Assembly: GCA_028641055.1 (NCBI GenBank)
Contig: CM054062.1
Coordinates: 269,531,765-269,595,764 of the forward strand
Source of the DNA: Alopecurus myosuroides
Lineage: Eukaryota; Streptophyta; Magnoliopsida; Poales; Poaceae
DNA length: 64,000 nt
Direction of reading: 5' to 3'
Position numbers and translations under genes: made by a program
Part shown: piece after piece, positions 22,458 to 33,893 of the stretch
How the letters are laid out: the number at the start of each line of letters is the position of its first letter
Numbering within the stretch: position 1 is the stretch's first letter
Notes under the pieces: model-generated
Databases searched by the model: none
Told to the model about the DNA's origin: nothing
Seen by the model: the letters and a program-made list of their open reading frames with translations, nothing else

Positions 22458-24644
22458 ATGATGTTGCTTAGTGAATTAGTGCACAATCCCACATTTCATT
22501 TCGATGGCACAAACTATGATATTTGGAAATTTCGCATGCTCATTTATTTCCGGGTCATGGACCCACATATGGAGCAAATTGCAGAGATGGGTATTTCTCC
22601 TCCAAAGGATCCTCAAAATCCAACTTAAGAGGAAGAGAAAAACTTATCTCTCGATGCTCTTGCTATTAATGCATTTTTCCTTCTTGTGAGCCTTGTAGTT
22701 ATTAAGACACTTTTTCCTATCCGGAATGCTCATGAGTTATGGACAAAGCTTCAAGATAAATATGGAGTGTCCAATATTATTGAGGATGATTGCTCTCCCT
22801 CCATCTCCGATCGTGATGAGTTCTCAGCTTATTCTACTTCACCAACATGTGGTAAGCCACAAACTAATGATATGGTGAGTAATGATAGGCTTTGCAATAA
22901 TGATAGTGAGCCTATTATTGATGATACTTCATCTCTATCTTATTGCAATGCCTCATCTTTGGACTTAAACACAACTAGCACCAAAAATGTTTTACATGCT
23001 TGTGTTGATAGTCTTTGCATATCATGTCGACATTGCTTGACTAAATCTCATGATGATATGCTTGATTTATCTTGTTCCCATGATAATAATGATTGTGTTT
23101 CCTCTAGTATTTGTATGGCTAACAATGTAAAGGAAACCCAACTCTCTATGGAACAAGATGTGGACTTGAGTGGTGCCTCAAGTAATTATCTATCATCATC
23201 TACCACCTTTTGCCTCGTGGCCAAGGATTCAAAGGTATCTTCTACTTTGAACCCCAATATATCTCATGATGATAGAAATGAGTGGATAGCTTTGTGGTTA
23301 GCTAGCCTTGATGGTGAGACCAATAAAAATGTGAATGCTCTCCTAGAACAACTTGATAAGGCTAACTCTCTTATAGATGAAAAGGAGGATATCATCGTGA
23401 CTTTGGAAAGTCATAGTGGTATTCATTCTATCAAGGACAAAGAGCTTGAAAAAGCTTTTGATAAAGAGTGGTCCCTTAGATCTTCTCTTGAAGAGAAACT
23501 ATATAGTCTAGAAGAAACCTATGCTATTAGTGTTTCTAATCTTAGAAGGGACAATGAATTATCTCTTTCTCTTTCTAATGACCTCAAAGCTAAAAACGAT
23601 GATGCTTGTGCTAATAACTCTATTTCTTGTGAAGCATCCATATTAAAGGAGAATGTTGAGCTACGGGCTCAACTTGAGTTGCCTACTAGTAATTATGGGA
23701 AATTGGAAGAAACTCATGAAAATCTCTCAATCTCTCATGAGGATATTCTAGTCTCCCATGAGAGGCTAAAGTTTTCTCATGAGGCTATTTTAACTATGGT
23801 AACATCTTGTGAGCCTCATGTGGACAAAGGCACAATATCTACTCTAAATTATATATTTCCTTGTGCTAGTACTAGTAATTCATCCTCTCGTAATGTTCCC
23901 ACATCTTATGATGAATTTATTTCCTTACCTTGTTGCTCTAATAATGATGCATCTACTTCCTCTAGCTCTTGTGTTGATACTAACCATGTAGAGGGAATCA
24001 AAGAGCTCAAGTCCCAAGTTACTTCATTGAGGAAAGACTTGGAGAAGTGTCATAAAGGGAAGTCCACACTTGACAATATGTTGAGTGTCCAAAAATCCCC
24101 CAATGACAAGAGAGGACTTGGATTCATTTCCAATCACAAGAACAAGTCCAAGGTCGACAAGAAGAAGGGCCATGAACAAGTCAAGAATTTGCCCAAAATT
24201 GTTTCCTTCAAGTGCAAGGTTGAAGGGCATCATGTTAGATCATGCCCTTTGAAGAATAAGAAACTTAGTGAGAAGCAACAAGGGAAGCGACCACAAGTTC
24301 AACCTCAATCTCAACTTCAAGTTGAAGAAAGGCCTCTTCCCATGAAGACTCAAGCTAATGCTTCTCAAGTTGAGAAATCAACTAAGAAGAATGGAAGGAG
24401 TCGTTGTTGCTACTTATGCCGTGAAAAGGGCCATCTTGCTTCTTCATGCACTAATGGTACATTATCCAACCCTATCATAATTTATGATGTGTATTCCATT
24501 CGAAAGGATAATGTGGGAAATGTGTTTGCCAAATATGTTGGTACTCAAAGTGGTGTCAAGAAAAGAACCATTTGGGTTGCCAAGCCTATTGTGACCAACC
24601 TCTTAGTAGCCAACTTGGTTGGGGACCAACAAGCTCAAACTTGA
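22458..24644 (+). pseudogene. Copia-type Gag with one in-frame stop
   Basis: One continuous frame from ATG 22458 to TGA at 24642, about 728 codons, broken only by TAA at 22626-22628. The N-terminus has the Copia gag signature (TFHFDGTNYDIWKFRMLIYF). The middle is Ser/Asn/Asp-rich with likely coiled coil (about codons 290-440). Two zinc-knuckle-like motifs follow. The first is KCKVEGHHVRSC, where the leading Cys is replaced by Ser; the second is an intact CYLCREKGHLASSC (C-x2-C-x4-H-x4-C). The C-terminus ends at TIWVAKPIVTNLLVANLVGD, where related elements run on to protease. It would package RNA. A read-through or a later start at 22686 could still give a 652-aa product. Confidence 0.85.
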
Positions 24645-25009
24645 TCAATAGGTGTTATTGGAGTGCATTGGAGACTTGGCTATATCATGAAGAATTAAGG
24701 GATCTTCATCACGTATATTTTCCTTAATCCAAGTCATTTGTATTATCATGTCTCTATCTCATTTTCCATGCTCCTTCTTGTGGTAACTTGTATTTACATT
24801 ATATATATATATACATTGAAAGTTGCTTGCCCCTTTGCATGTATCGGTTTTGTACCTTGATTGTATTTTGTATATGTTGTGCTTACTACTTACTTATCCT
24901 TGAGTAATCTAGTATGTGTTTGTCGGTTCGCACAACATGTATGTATGAGTTTGCTTTGAGCCTAATTGTATCATGTTTGTATCTTATTTGGCTCTTTTGA
25001 GTGATTAAT

Positions 25010-25360
25010 GGACTATCCCATTTTGGGAGAGTAATATGCCTTTAGCACTTCACAATCCTAAAATGTGTATACATGAGGAATACCACTTAGTGTTGATATT
25101 TCAATATTATATAGTCTCTATGTGGTATGTCATACTCATGAGAAATTCAAATTCTAATGTCTATTAGTTATCTCTAGTTGGTATTTGTTTGCCTCTTGCT
25201 AAGAATATAAGGATTATCACATTTTGGGGGAGTAATATGCTTTGTGCATATCACAAGCCTAAAAAATGTGAACATTTGAGGTTTTGCCACCTAGAATTGA
25301 TAATGTTAATTATATTGTTCCTATGTGGCATGTGTGCTCAAACAAGTTTCAAATTGCTTA
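25010..25360 (+). repeat. Degenerate tandem repeat with purine-tract-like core
   Basis: Two units of about 140 bases (25010-25150 and 25211-25357, period about 200). Each begins GGA(C/T)TATC-CATTTTGGG, then GAGTAATATGC, then CA--TCACAA-CCTAAAA-TGTG, and later TATGTGG(T/C)ATGT. Confidence 0.65.
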
Positions 25361-25834
25361 AATGATTTTATTTGCTAATCTTTTGGTATCTTGTTTGTAA
25401 GAGAGTTTCTTGGTGCGGTTTTCCTCAAATATGCACTAGTATTTACCTTCTCGGAAACCGGTTGCTTCATGCTATATTAATCATTGCTTTGTATGATCAT
25501 TGGACTTTTGAAGCCACTAAGAATCTCCATTTAAGCATGGTGTTTTACTTCCTATCCTTTTCGTAAGTTTTTGTTTTGTGAATATGATCATGAATATGTA
25601 TGCAACATACCCCCGAGTAATAACTCCTCTCCTTGTCCTTGACAAGTGATAATCTTATTTGTGGTATAGTGTATTGATCATATTTACTTGGGCTATTTAT
25701 TCTTTTTCCCATATCTATTGCCATGTAATTTCTTTGTGCTCACTCCCATTGTCTTTCTTTCCTTTTGAGAATCTCTTTGGTTTACTCGTATTTGGTTGGT
25801 GTTCTAATTGGTAAAGCTAAAGCAAGGATCCCAC

Positions 25835-28070
25835 TTGTGTGCATATTATATTCAAATACAAAATTATAAGTAATGCAAAAATCATGGGGGAGCTTTCCTA
25901 TATTATTTAGAACACTATTTTTTTCATTTATCTTTAGATCTTTCTCAGTTGGTATTTAATCCCTATGACGTGTCTATTTGGAAGACAAACCTTTTTCGTC
26001 TTGGTACTTTGTGCCATCATGAAAAGTGTTTAGGGTTTGGTTTAGTTGTTGGAACCTTGCTCTTTTTGGGAGTTGGTTATCTTCTTATTGATTTATTTCA
26101 AATTGATCTATTTTGGATATTGGATTTCTTTTCATTAATGAATCTTTCTTTTGGTATCTCTTTTGGGAGTTCAATATCTCATTTCTTGATTTAACTCTTA
26201 TTTGGTTTATTTCAAGTGTTAAATGGTTCTTTGTGTATCTATTTTTCACTTGATTTGTTTTCAAATTGGTTTCTTATCAACCATGTCTTGATTTGGATCT
26301 TTGGTATAATTTGGACAACCTTTTTCCTGTCACAATCTTGTGCACCCTCTTCGGTTTTCTTGGTGTTTTTGGACACATCATATCCCTTTTGGTTCTTGAA
26401 GGTATTTGCATGCATATTTACTAATGCATTTGTTATGGCATACTTTACTTTCTTTGATCCGTTCTGTAGGGTAAACTCCACCAAATCCAAAATCGGCAGA
26501 AATCTCAAAAGCAGGAAGTTGGCCAGTCTTTTGTCCAGGTGGCGGTAGTACTGGTGAAACCACCGGTAGTACCGCCTCCGGTATTCTCCAGCACATCTCC
26601 TGGGAGGCAACCTCCGGTGGCGGTACCGGTACCGGTGGTACTACCGCCAAATTGATGCTCTGTTGGTACATCACGGAGGCCACAACGGAGGCCACCGGTA
26701 GTACCGATGGGCGGTAGTACCGCTGGTGCCACCGGTACCTCCGGTGTTGCGGATACTACCGCTAGTGCGGGAGAGTGGGTACTGGCTGGTTTGGGTAAGA
26801 TTATCTATTGCACATATTTATGTGGATCTTATCCTATGTATTGTAGTTTGTCTAACTACTTTGGACACAATAAGTTTGGGGACCATTTTGTGCTTAAATG
26901 TGTTTTAGGTACATTTGAGATGCATTGGATGCTTGCCTCATTCTCAAGAAAGGTGTTGTCACCATGATCTTATCGGAGTCAAGCTAGGATGATAGATTAA
27001 CTCTTATCCACAACAACATCTCCAATGCGATCTTGGTAACAAGTATCTCTCATGCATAGTATTCTTGTATTCAACCTTGTGTAGGTTGCGTCTTGGCATG
27101 AAAAATCTTTATTTGTAAAATTATTCACCTTTTGTGATACTTGATTCTTCCAAAACATTGCAACTATCTATTTTTTTCCCTATTGGTATTTGTGATGTCT
27201 TTGGTGTGTTTGTCTTGGAAATTAATTTATCCTCTTTTAAGATAAAATTGAGCTATGTGCTATGTTTTCAATAAAAAAATCTTATTGGTGTATTTATGAC
27301 TTTCTCTTGGAATTTATGTTCTTCACTTTCGTAACTATTTTGTGTGTACATGCTTCTTTATGGATACATATTATCATGATTTGTGTCCACTTAGAAACTT
27401 ATACACATGAGAGGAGTTACATCTATTTTTGGTATCATATTCCTTTGAAGTCCACCCTTCTTATACCCTTTTCATTTTTGGTGACTCTAGAAAGTATTTT
27501 CCTTATGAGTGTTTGTCTTATATTATTTCATCTTATGCACTCGTTTGTTTTTGAGTTTTTTTGTCTCTCATGCTTACCTTGGTGGTCATGTTGGTTTCCT
27601 TATGTATGGTTGAGCCTTGTCTCATGGTGTTCCGTTCATTTGGTATCTTTTTGCTCAATCATTCATTTATTTTCTTCAAGTGCTATGCCTAATTTGCTTT
27701 TTATGCTCTCTTGTACTTGTTTTGTGTTTTATAGGATATTTGGGGAGTGATGATCCCATCTTTGTGCACTTTGTATTCAAATGCAAAAAAAAATTCTGAG
27801 TAGTGCATGGACATTGGGGAGCTTCATGAGTTTCTTTAGAACAATATTTTGCTAAAATCATAAAATCTTTGGTTCCATTGTTTTTTCGGATCCTTTGTTT
27901 GTGCTCCTCCTCTTGGAAGAAGTGTTAAAGGAATATAATATTATTTGCAATCTTTGGGTCCTCAATATAGTTTGATCTCCCCCATCTATTCGTCATTGAA
28001 TATGCATTTGTTTTCACTCATATTATGAGAAATGCAAAAATTGTAGGGGACCTCTTACTATATTTGCCTT
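25835..28070 (+). repeat. Dispersed repeats of a GGGGGAG-containing module
   Basis: Three related stretches at about 25835-25915, 27760-27846 and 28005-28070. They share TATTCAAAT/ATATTATG, then AATGCAAAAAT or GTAGTGCATGG, then a TGGGGGAGCTT-like purine core and, in two of them, TTTAGAACA. The true purine tract at 28266-28280 has the same core. Confidence 0.5.
26530..26790 (+). repeat. GC-rich tract of quasi-palindromic CGGTAGTACCG units
   Basis: Repeated, partly self-complementary words (GGCGGTAGTAC, CCACCGGTAGTACCGCC, GGTACCGGTACC, CCGGTGG) in an otherwise T-rich region. The same vocabulary (GGTGAAACCACCGGAGGTTCCGC, GGTGGTTTCACCGGAGGTACC) appears in the 3' LTR at 29315-29425 and partly in the 5' LTR at 21358-21385. 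Strong local hairpins are expected. Confidence 0.75.
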
Positions 28071-28265
28071 CTACATTTTTCTACCCATTTTGGCAATGGA
28101 TGCCAATGGGGGAGAAGTTTAGAGGGTTTAAGGGAATTTGGTTTAATGCTTTGGTTTTGTTATCAAGCATTTTTGCCTTCCATTCTCATGCATCCATGTG
28201 TATTGCTCTGCATGTTTGCTTAATTCGTTATACAAACCCTCGTAAAAGGGATTGTCATCAATTAC

Positions 28266-28280
28266 CAAAATGGGGGAGAT
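28266..28280 (+). other. Polypurine tract
   Basis: AAAATGGGGGAGAT directly before the 3' LTR. Confidence 0.85.
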
Positions 28281-30452
28281 TGAAAGTGTATGGTTCCCCG
28301 TGTATGGTTTTGGTAATTAATGGCAATCCTTATGGACTAATGTTCGCATTGAGACATTCTTATATGTTTGTCCATTGGCACCACTTGAACTCCAGGTGTT
28401 AGATTCAAGGTTGGATGCTATTAAGACCATCACTTAATGAATATATCTATATGATCAATAGAAGAATTGTCATGCTACTATTGACCAGATTACAAGCATG
28501 TCTTGAAGAACGAGATTGTGTGAATATTCATGTTTACCTTCAAGTCATCATCATCATGAATAAAGAGAAGATACTTGGTTGATCAAGTAGGTGTGCAAAG
28601 CTTGACACCCATATGGATATTATGGTCAAGTGAAGATGGTCATGTGAGAAGCTCTCTAATATTAGCGTTTGGGGGAGAAATTTACAAGTCTTCACGAAAC
28701 GAAACACAATCAAGAAAGGTGGTCCAACTTGAGGTGATTAAGATCGTCATCATATAGCTCAATTGGATTGCGCAAGGCAAAGGTATGACTTAGATAGGGT
28801 TTCTATTTTACCGGTCTCATTATTCTAGTTGGAAGACCGGATTATAGGATAGATAACTGTACTATCAAGAGGGGCTCTTGAATGCATATCTTGATCGTAT
28901 ATATCATAGAGAGCTCAAACCTTTGCATACTTTCCATCATCCTTCTTGGTTCTTATTTGGGTTTTCTCCATGTGAGGTTTTAGAGCTTTTCAGGTTCTTC
29001 ATGTCAAGATCAAGTTCATCAAAAATTGATTTCGTATGAAAAACTTATCGCATTTTTGATGTTGGAGGTTTCTACCGGTTGTCCTTTATTGATAGTTCAA
29101 ACCTTTCCTCATTTGGTTTTATATTCCCATTTTTTACTATGACGTTTCTCTGCATATTCTTGTAGTGCTTGTCATTGCGATTTAACGAGGCCAAGAACAT
29201 CGAAAACGGAGTCCGGATGCAAAAGTTACGACCGTTTTCGTACCAGATGTTCTGCAGTTTTTTCCAGCATCGGAACTCCGAAAAGCCTTTCGGGATGCCC
29301 GTGGCAGAACCTCGGGTGAAACCACCGGAGGTTCCGCTGCCTGGGGCAGTTTTCCAGCCCTTTTGGTGTTCTAACTCATCCGGGGTGGGTAGTTCCGGTG
29401 GTTTCACCGGAGGTACCGCCCCTGCGCGATTTTGCCCCCAACGGTTGCATATTTGGGTGACCTATTTAAGGGGCCTTCTTCCCCAATGGTTCCCTAACCT
29501 TTTGGGAAAGTTTGACCTCCATCGTTGACCTCCAAAAGCTTGCTATCTCTCAATCCCTCCAATAATTCTTGCTTCCACCTGAGGGAAAAGAGAGAGGAGA
29601 TCTAGATCTACCACTTCACCAATCAATCCCTCCTCTTTGTGAGGGGAACCTATTGGATCTAGATCTAAGGATCCGGTTGTTGTTTTCCTTGTTCTTCCTC
29701 CTTCCTCCCTCCATAGCATTAGTTGCTTTGGTGGGATTTGGGAGAGAAGTTCTTGACCACTTTGTGTGTTCTTGCCATTGCATTAGGTGCATCGGTTTGA
29801 GTTCCCGACGAGATTCGTGAAAGAGAAGTTCGTGAGCTTGTTACTCTTGGGGTGCTTGGTCACCGGAGAGATTGTTCCTCTTGGGTGTATTGAGCACCCT
29901 AGACAGTTAGTGCTTGGGGCTTCCACCTTGTTGCAAGAAGCTTCGTTGAGAGCCTCCAATTGAATTGTGGAGATAGCCTCAACCCCGTGTAAGGTTTGGT
30001 CAACGCCTTCAAGTTGACCTCATAGTGGAAACGAGCATCTCCCTCACCGGAGAAGATCAAGGAGAATAAGGTGTGCACATCCGTGCTATTGAGGAGTGCC
30101 TAGGTGGCTCCCCACCTCTCCAATGAAGAAGTACTTACCTTGGGAAGGAACTTCGGTAATCACATCGGTGTCTCCTTGTGCTTCGGTTATTTCTATACTC
30201 TAGCTCGTTACTTATGTATTTACCTTTGTGATAGCCATCGTGCTTGAAGGCATCTATCTTGCTATCACATAGTTGTATTTCTTTCCTAGCATAAGTTGTT
30301 AGTGCACATAGGTAAACCTAGATTGTATAGGTTTTGTGCTTGATAAATTAAACGCTAGTTTTATTTCGCATTTACTCAAGCCTAAACCGTAATTATTTTA
30401 AAGCGCCTATTCACCCTCCCCCCGCCCTCTAGGCGGCATCATTGTACTTTCA
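28281..30452 (+). repeat. 3' LTR of the gag-only Copia element (full length)
   Basis: 2172 bp, TG...CA. Apart from the 679 bp absent from the 5' LTR, the two are closely similar and 1489 + 679 nearly equals 2172. Frames inside it (e.g. 29169-29528) are not considered genes. Confidence 0.9.
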
Positions 30453-30457
30453 CATAG
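30453..30457 (+). repeat. Target-site duplication (right) of the gag-only Copia element
   Basis: CATAG, identical to 20911-20915. Confidence 0.9.
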
Positions 30458-31085
30458 TAGCTCTCACCGGGAGCGACCCTAGAGAAAACAACAGCCAAGT
30501 ATAATAACTACTTATATGCATGTCTACTAGAGGAGACCAACCTCCTCTCTCACTTGCACTGGTCGGCAAGGCCGCCGGAGGAGACGAGCGTGGAACCTGG
30601 GTGAGTCTACTCTCATGGAGAGGGAGGGAGGATAGAGAAAAAGGAGAGGGAAAAGGAGCCCAACTTTCCTCCTAAGATAAGCATATATATCACATTGTGC
30701 TTTTCATTCTTCACAAGTTCTCAACAAAGAGAAACATAAATATGCTATGCATGTGATGGTTGGCTTCTTCATGAGCCGAATCAGAGAGTGAACAACACAA
30801 ATTACGCCCAAACATGATCGCGATCTATATGATGTAATTGCTTAGCCGTCGTGTTTAGTGAGATATGATGAATTCTGATCTTATGACCAGATTGTGCATT
30901 CTTAATATATGATGCTACCTTTATCATGATATTGATTACGTTCTTATATGTTCTTTGATTTATATGTTTACTCTGTCCAAGTTTATGTGTAAATTTTTAA
31001 GAGGGAGTATATGTTCGATAGTAGATTCTAGCCTCACTTTCTCTGGGCTCAAGTGACGGAAACGTCTAAGAGGTATGTTTTATTG
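30458..31085 (+). other. Anonymous DNA, no gene seen
   Basis: Continuation of 20127-20910. A purine-rich, moderately GC-rich patch at 30560-30660 (GGCCGCCGGAGGAGACGAG) is followed by AT-rich sequence. No ORF, RNA gene or repeat end identified. Confidence 0.5.
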
Positions 31086-31094
31086 TTTCTACTA
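31086..31094 (+). repeat. 9-bp target-site duplication (left) of the Mutator-like element
   Basis: TTTCTACTA, repeated at 32282-32290. Confidence 0.9.
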
Positions 31095-32281
31095 GGAAAA
31101 AGTCCAAAACAAACCTTAAACTTGTAGGGCTCAGCTAAATCAAACCTTAAACTTGCAATCCCTAAAGTCAGCACACTGAACTTTTGAATCCGGTCAATTT
31201 CAACCTTGGATCTGTTTGGCGCACCGGGAGAGTAGCAATCCCATCCGGGATAATTTTTTACCTCACTGACAATGCAGGCCTACCTTCCGTATCCATCCTC
31301 CTCCCCGGTCTCTCTAGAAATCCCCAATATCCAACGCAATGTTGCCTATGATCTTGCGCCAATTTTCAGCGGAGCAGTACGGTGACCTGATATGAGCAAG
31401 TGCGCCCTGAGTGCAGCACTGCTTCTGCATAGAAGGTGGCCAAGGTGGCAGGATAGGCCGAATCGATTGCCTGCCGACTACCGAGCGTGGTTGATGAAGC
31501 TGCACACGCCCATCAGCGGGCTCGTAGAGGAGCCGGTGGAGCAGCAGGAGCGACAACGTTCGAGGGCCAACGGAGTGGCGTGGACCGGAGTGGCCAGACA
31601 GAAGCAGGCGCACGCAGGTGGCTAGGCTAGCCATGGGCGGCGAGTGTGAGCGATTAAACGGAGGGAGGCCAGCGGTGCTGAGCTTAGAGAGAGAGAGAGG
31701 AGGGGACCGGATGCGGCATCGTTCTGGTGGCGGAGGGAAGGCACCGGTGGACGCGACCGGAGCCGAGGGAAGGCGCTGGGTGCAGGGCATTTACATGTAC
31801 GATGGAGGGTGAGCACATGTGACGTGCAGCGGAGTACGGCTGTGTTGATGAGAGAGTATGGTGGAGCAGCACCGGGCCGGGTGGCTGCTGTCCGGAGGGA
31901 GCGGGCCATGAGTAGACGGGCATCCGCATGTTGGATGTGATGGGTGCCGGTGACACACCATCAGAGAGGAGGGAGAGAGAGATAGTAGGCATGAGAGAGA
32001 GGAAGAAGATGAATATGACGGGTGTGCCACTTATGCCAGGGAAAGTAGTTGTTTATCCAATTTGGGATGTATATTTTCATACGTGAAAAACATGTCCAGA
32101 GTGTGGGCCCAAGTGACCGACGAGGGTTTGACCTGCCATCAGCGGTATTCCAAATCAAATAGTATTAAGCTTTAAAATAGAACGGGATTCGAAAGTTCGG
32201 TGCGCTGATTTTAGGGATTGCAAATTTGAGGTTTGATTTAGCTAGGCCCTACAAGTTTAAGGTTTGATTTGGACTTTTTCC
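31095..32281. mobile_element. Non-autonomous Mutator-like element (possible Pack-MULE)
   Basis: A 1187-bp element with terminal inverted repeats of about 95 bp (31095-31190 and 32185-32281, outer end GGAAAAAGTCCAAA) and a perfect 9-bp target duplication. That duplication length is diagnostic for Mutator-like transposons. No transposase is encoded. The GC-rich interior (about 31270-31960) differs sharply from the AT-rich ends and flanks, as in Pack-MULEs that captured host DNA. The longest open frame (31314-31790, minus strand) is Pro/Ser/Arg-rich without a recognised domain. Within each inverted repeat the word CAAACCTTAAACTTG occurs twice. Confidence 0.88.
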
Positions 32282-32290
32282 TTTCTACTA
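32282..32290 (+). repeat. 9-bp target-site duplication (right) of the Mutator-like element
   Basis: TTTCTACTA, identical to 31086-31094. Confidence 0.9.
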
Positions 32291-32388
32291 AGGAGAAAAT
32301 ATCGGGTTTTGTGTCCATTAGTCGATAACAAATATTGCTTGCATTATGTATGGTACTTAAGGGTATACTTTGTTGTTTACAGCTTAAT

Positions 32389-32509
32389 ACCTAGATATGC
32401 AAGCATAGAAGCGGTCTCGAAGTACAGTATTAGTTAAAGATGTGGTACAGTAGTGGTCTTGATATGTTTGACGTAACGACCTAGATATGCAAGCATAGAA
32501 GCCGTCTCG
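32389..32509 (+). repeat. 31-bp direct repeat, period 90
   Basis: ACCTAGATATGCAAGCATAG and the following GAAGCGGTCTCG occur at 32389-32419 and again at 32479-32509 with one mismatch. Confidence 0.8.
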
Positions 32510-32559
32510 CATTAAACCACCCACCCTGGCTGTAGATAGCCCGAACGACCTATTATTTA

Positions 32560-33390
32560 TGGAGTTACACCACTACTAAAACTATGACCCTCGGTCATTC
32601 TTTTTACGTTGTTCACAACCTCGTTAACTTGCTTTTTACTATTGCCAACTTGCTGATCTGTTTTTACTGTATTTGTTTTCACACATATCTTTCATAATAT
32701 ATGTTTAATACTTTGTATTAAGCGAGACGGAAAGATTGACAACCTTCCTGGGAAAAACATGGTTTGTGTTTTGTGTGTAGGTGTACTTCAACTCTTGTTG
32801 AATCATTGTATTCCTACTAGTTCGATAAACCTTGTTTCTGAACTATGAGAAGCTTGCTGCTACGTCACACCTTACACTTTGGTTCCCAACGGGTATTATC
32901 TGCACCATCATTCCTTCATGTCCGCCACCGAGGTAAGTGTGTTCGGACGTGTTGATTCGGGTCTTGTTGTCTTGTCGACTTAATATTAAATTTTGGGTCC
33001 TCGTGCCTTCAGGAGGTCAAAGTGTCGGAATTCCAACAACCTAATGAGGACGAAGACACCTTTCTAAACATGGGTGTCGTGGCTTTGATTAGCAGCGCCA
33101 TTCCTCTTGACGAGTCAAGGGCTCAAAGCACTCTACCCCTGTGTCTGTGGTCGCCGCTCCTCAGTCGGATACCTGAGGAAGCCGTTGACGCGGTCGATCC
33201 TCCTATAGAAAATAAGATGAATATCATCAACAAAGTTGGAACGAGGCGAGTGGTCCTCCACTAATCCTTCTCCAAATGCGGCTAAGTCGATTTTGGCAAC
33301 CAAGGGCATCACGACGAGGTCCTTTTTGTCATTGCCAGTGACGAAAGACCCCACGACCAAGTTATTGTAAGCATTTAGGTGTTGTTGATA
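32560..33390 (+). mobile_element. Possible remnant of an Athila-like gypsy LTR and leader
   Basis: Wording such as CTAAAACTATGACCCTCGGTCATT, TTGCTTTTTACTATTGC and GAGACGGAAAGATTGACAACC recalls grass Athila-type LTRs, and TGCTACGTCACACC with TTGGTTCCCAACGGGTATTA recalls their ends. There are no clean termini or duplication. A short open frame at 33022-33264 has no recognised domain and is not called a gene. Assignment is by memory of these repeats and is weak. Confidence 0.35.
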
Positions 33391-33445
33391 TAGTTAACAA
33401 AGTATTGATGATATAGTTACCTTGGTGTTAATGATGTAACTAGCA

Positions 33446-33575
33446 AGATGTGATGATATATTTATCATGATGTCAAGCGAAAATTTGATATACTTTTGAG
33501 GTTGATAACTATTTGTGTTTACCATTGCTAACTCTATACTACTGGTCAGTTATTTTAATCTCCAACAAACTCGTG
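33446..33575 (+). repeat. Direct repeat, copy 1
   Basis: About 130 bp starting AGATGTGATGATATATTTAT and ending CAACAAACTCGTGAG; a diverged second copy is at 33766-33893. Confidence 0.75.
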
Positions 33576-33765
33576 AGAACATATCAACATTTTATTTAGT
33601 TTTGAAAAAAAAAATTGTTGGTAAAAACAGATTGTAAGTCTGATTTCTTATTTCAGAGATAAAACATTTTGAAATAGGAAATAATTTACATGACATCAGC
33701 ACTTTCGTCTCGTACTGCATGCATGTAGAACTATCCATCAAGAGAGACTCCTAAATGCCATCAGA

Positions 33766-33893
33766 AAGATGTGATGATATAGTTATGAGGATGTCAAGCG
33801 GAATTTCGATATACTTTTGAAGTTGATAACTTTTTATATGTTCATCATTGCTAACTACTGGGCGGTTACTTTAGTCCCCAACAAAGTCGTCAG
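33766..33893 (+). repeat. Direct repeat, copy 2
   Basis: AAGATGTGATGATATAGTTA to CCAACAAAGTCGTCAG. It ends exactly where the Copia LTR begins, so that element inserted at or next to the repeat end. Confidence 0.75.

Larger units (their letters stand above)
24645..28265 (+). mobile_element. Non-coding T-rich region of the gag-only Copia element
   Basis: 3.6 kb in which pol is expected, with no protease, integrase, RT or RNase H motif in any frame. It is strongly T-rich on the plus strand, so open frames such as 27262-27750 encode only Phe/Leu/Ile/Ser-rich peptides. It contains repeated modules with a purine-tract-like GGGGGAG core and a GC-rich self-complementary tract (26530-26780). Confidence 0.8.
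20916..30452 (+). mobile_element. Complete Copia-type element with gag but no pol (TR-GAG-like)
   Basis: Two LTRs starting TGAAAGTGTATGG and ending CTTTCA, a perfect primer site, a purine tract and a CATAG duplication define the whole 9.5-kb element. The only coding sequence is a long gag that stops where protease should begin. The remaining 3.6 kb before the purine tract is non-coding. Gag wording (TNYDIWKFRM...; IWVAKPIVTNL) resembles the SIRE/Maximus branch of Copia by recall. It must have been mobilised by an autonomous relative supplying pol. Confidence 0.88.

Noticed and set aside
27262..27750. Hydrophobic 162-codon frame that looks like an env or membrane protein
   Set aside because: The region is T-rich on the plus strand, so any frame yields Phe/Leu/Ile/Ser; there is no signal peptide context or conserved motif and similar frames occur throughout 25-28 kb.
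31314..31790. 158-codon minus-strand gene in the Mutator-like element
   Set aside because: It is Pro/Ser/Arg-rich and driven by GC content, and nothing recognisable is encoded. Overlapping frames of similar size exist on both strands.
33022..33264. Possible small gene (80 codons)
   Set aside because: No domain, no intron or promoter context, and it lies in a stretch resembling degraded gypsy sequence.
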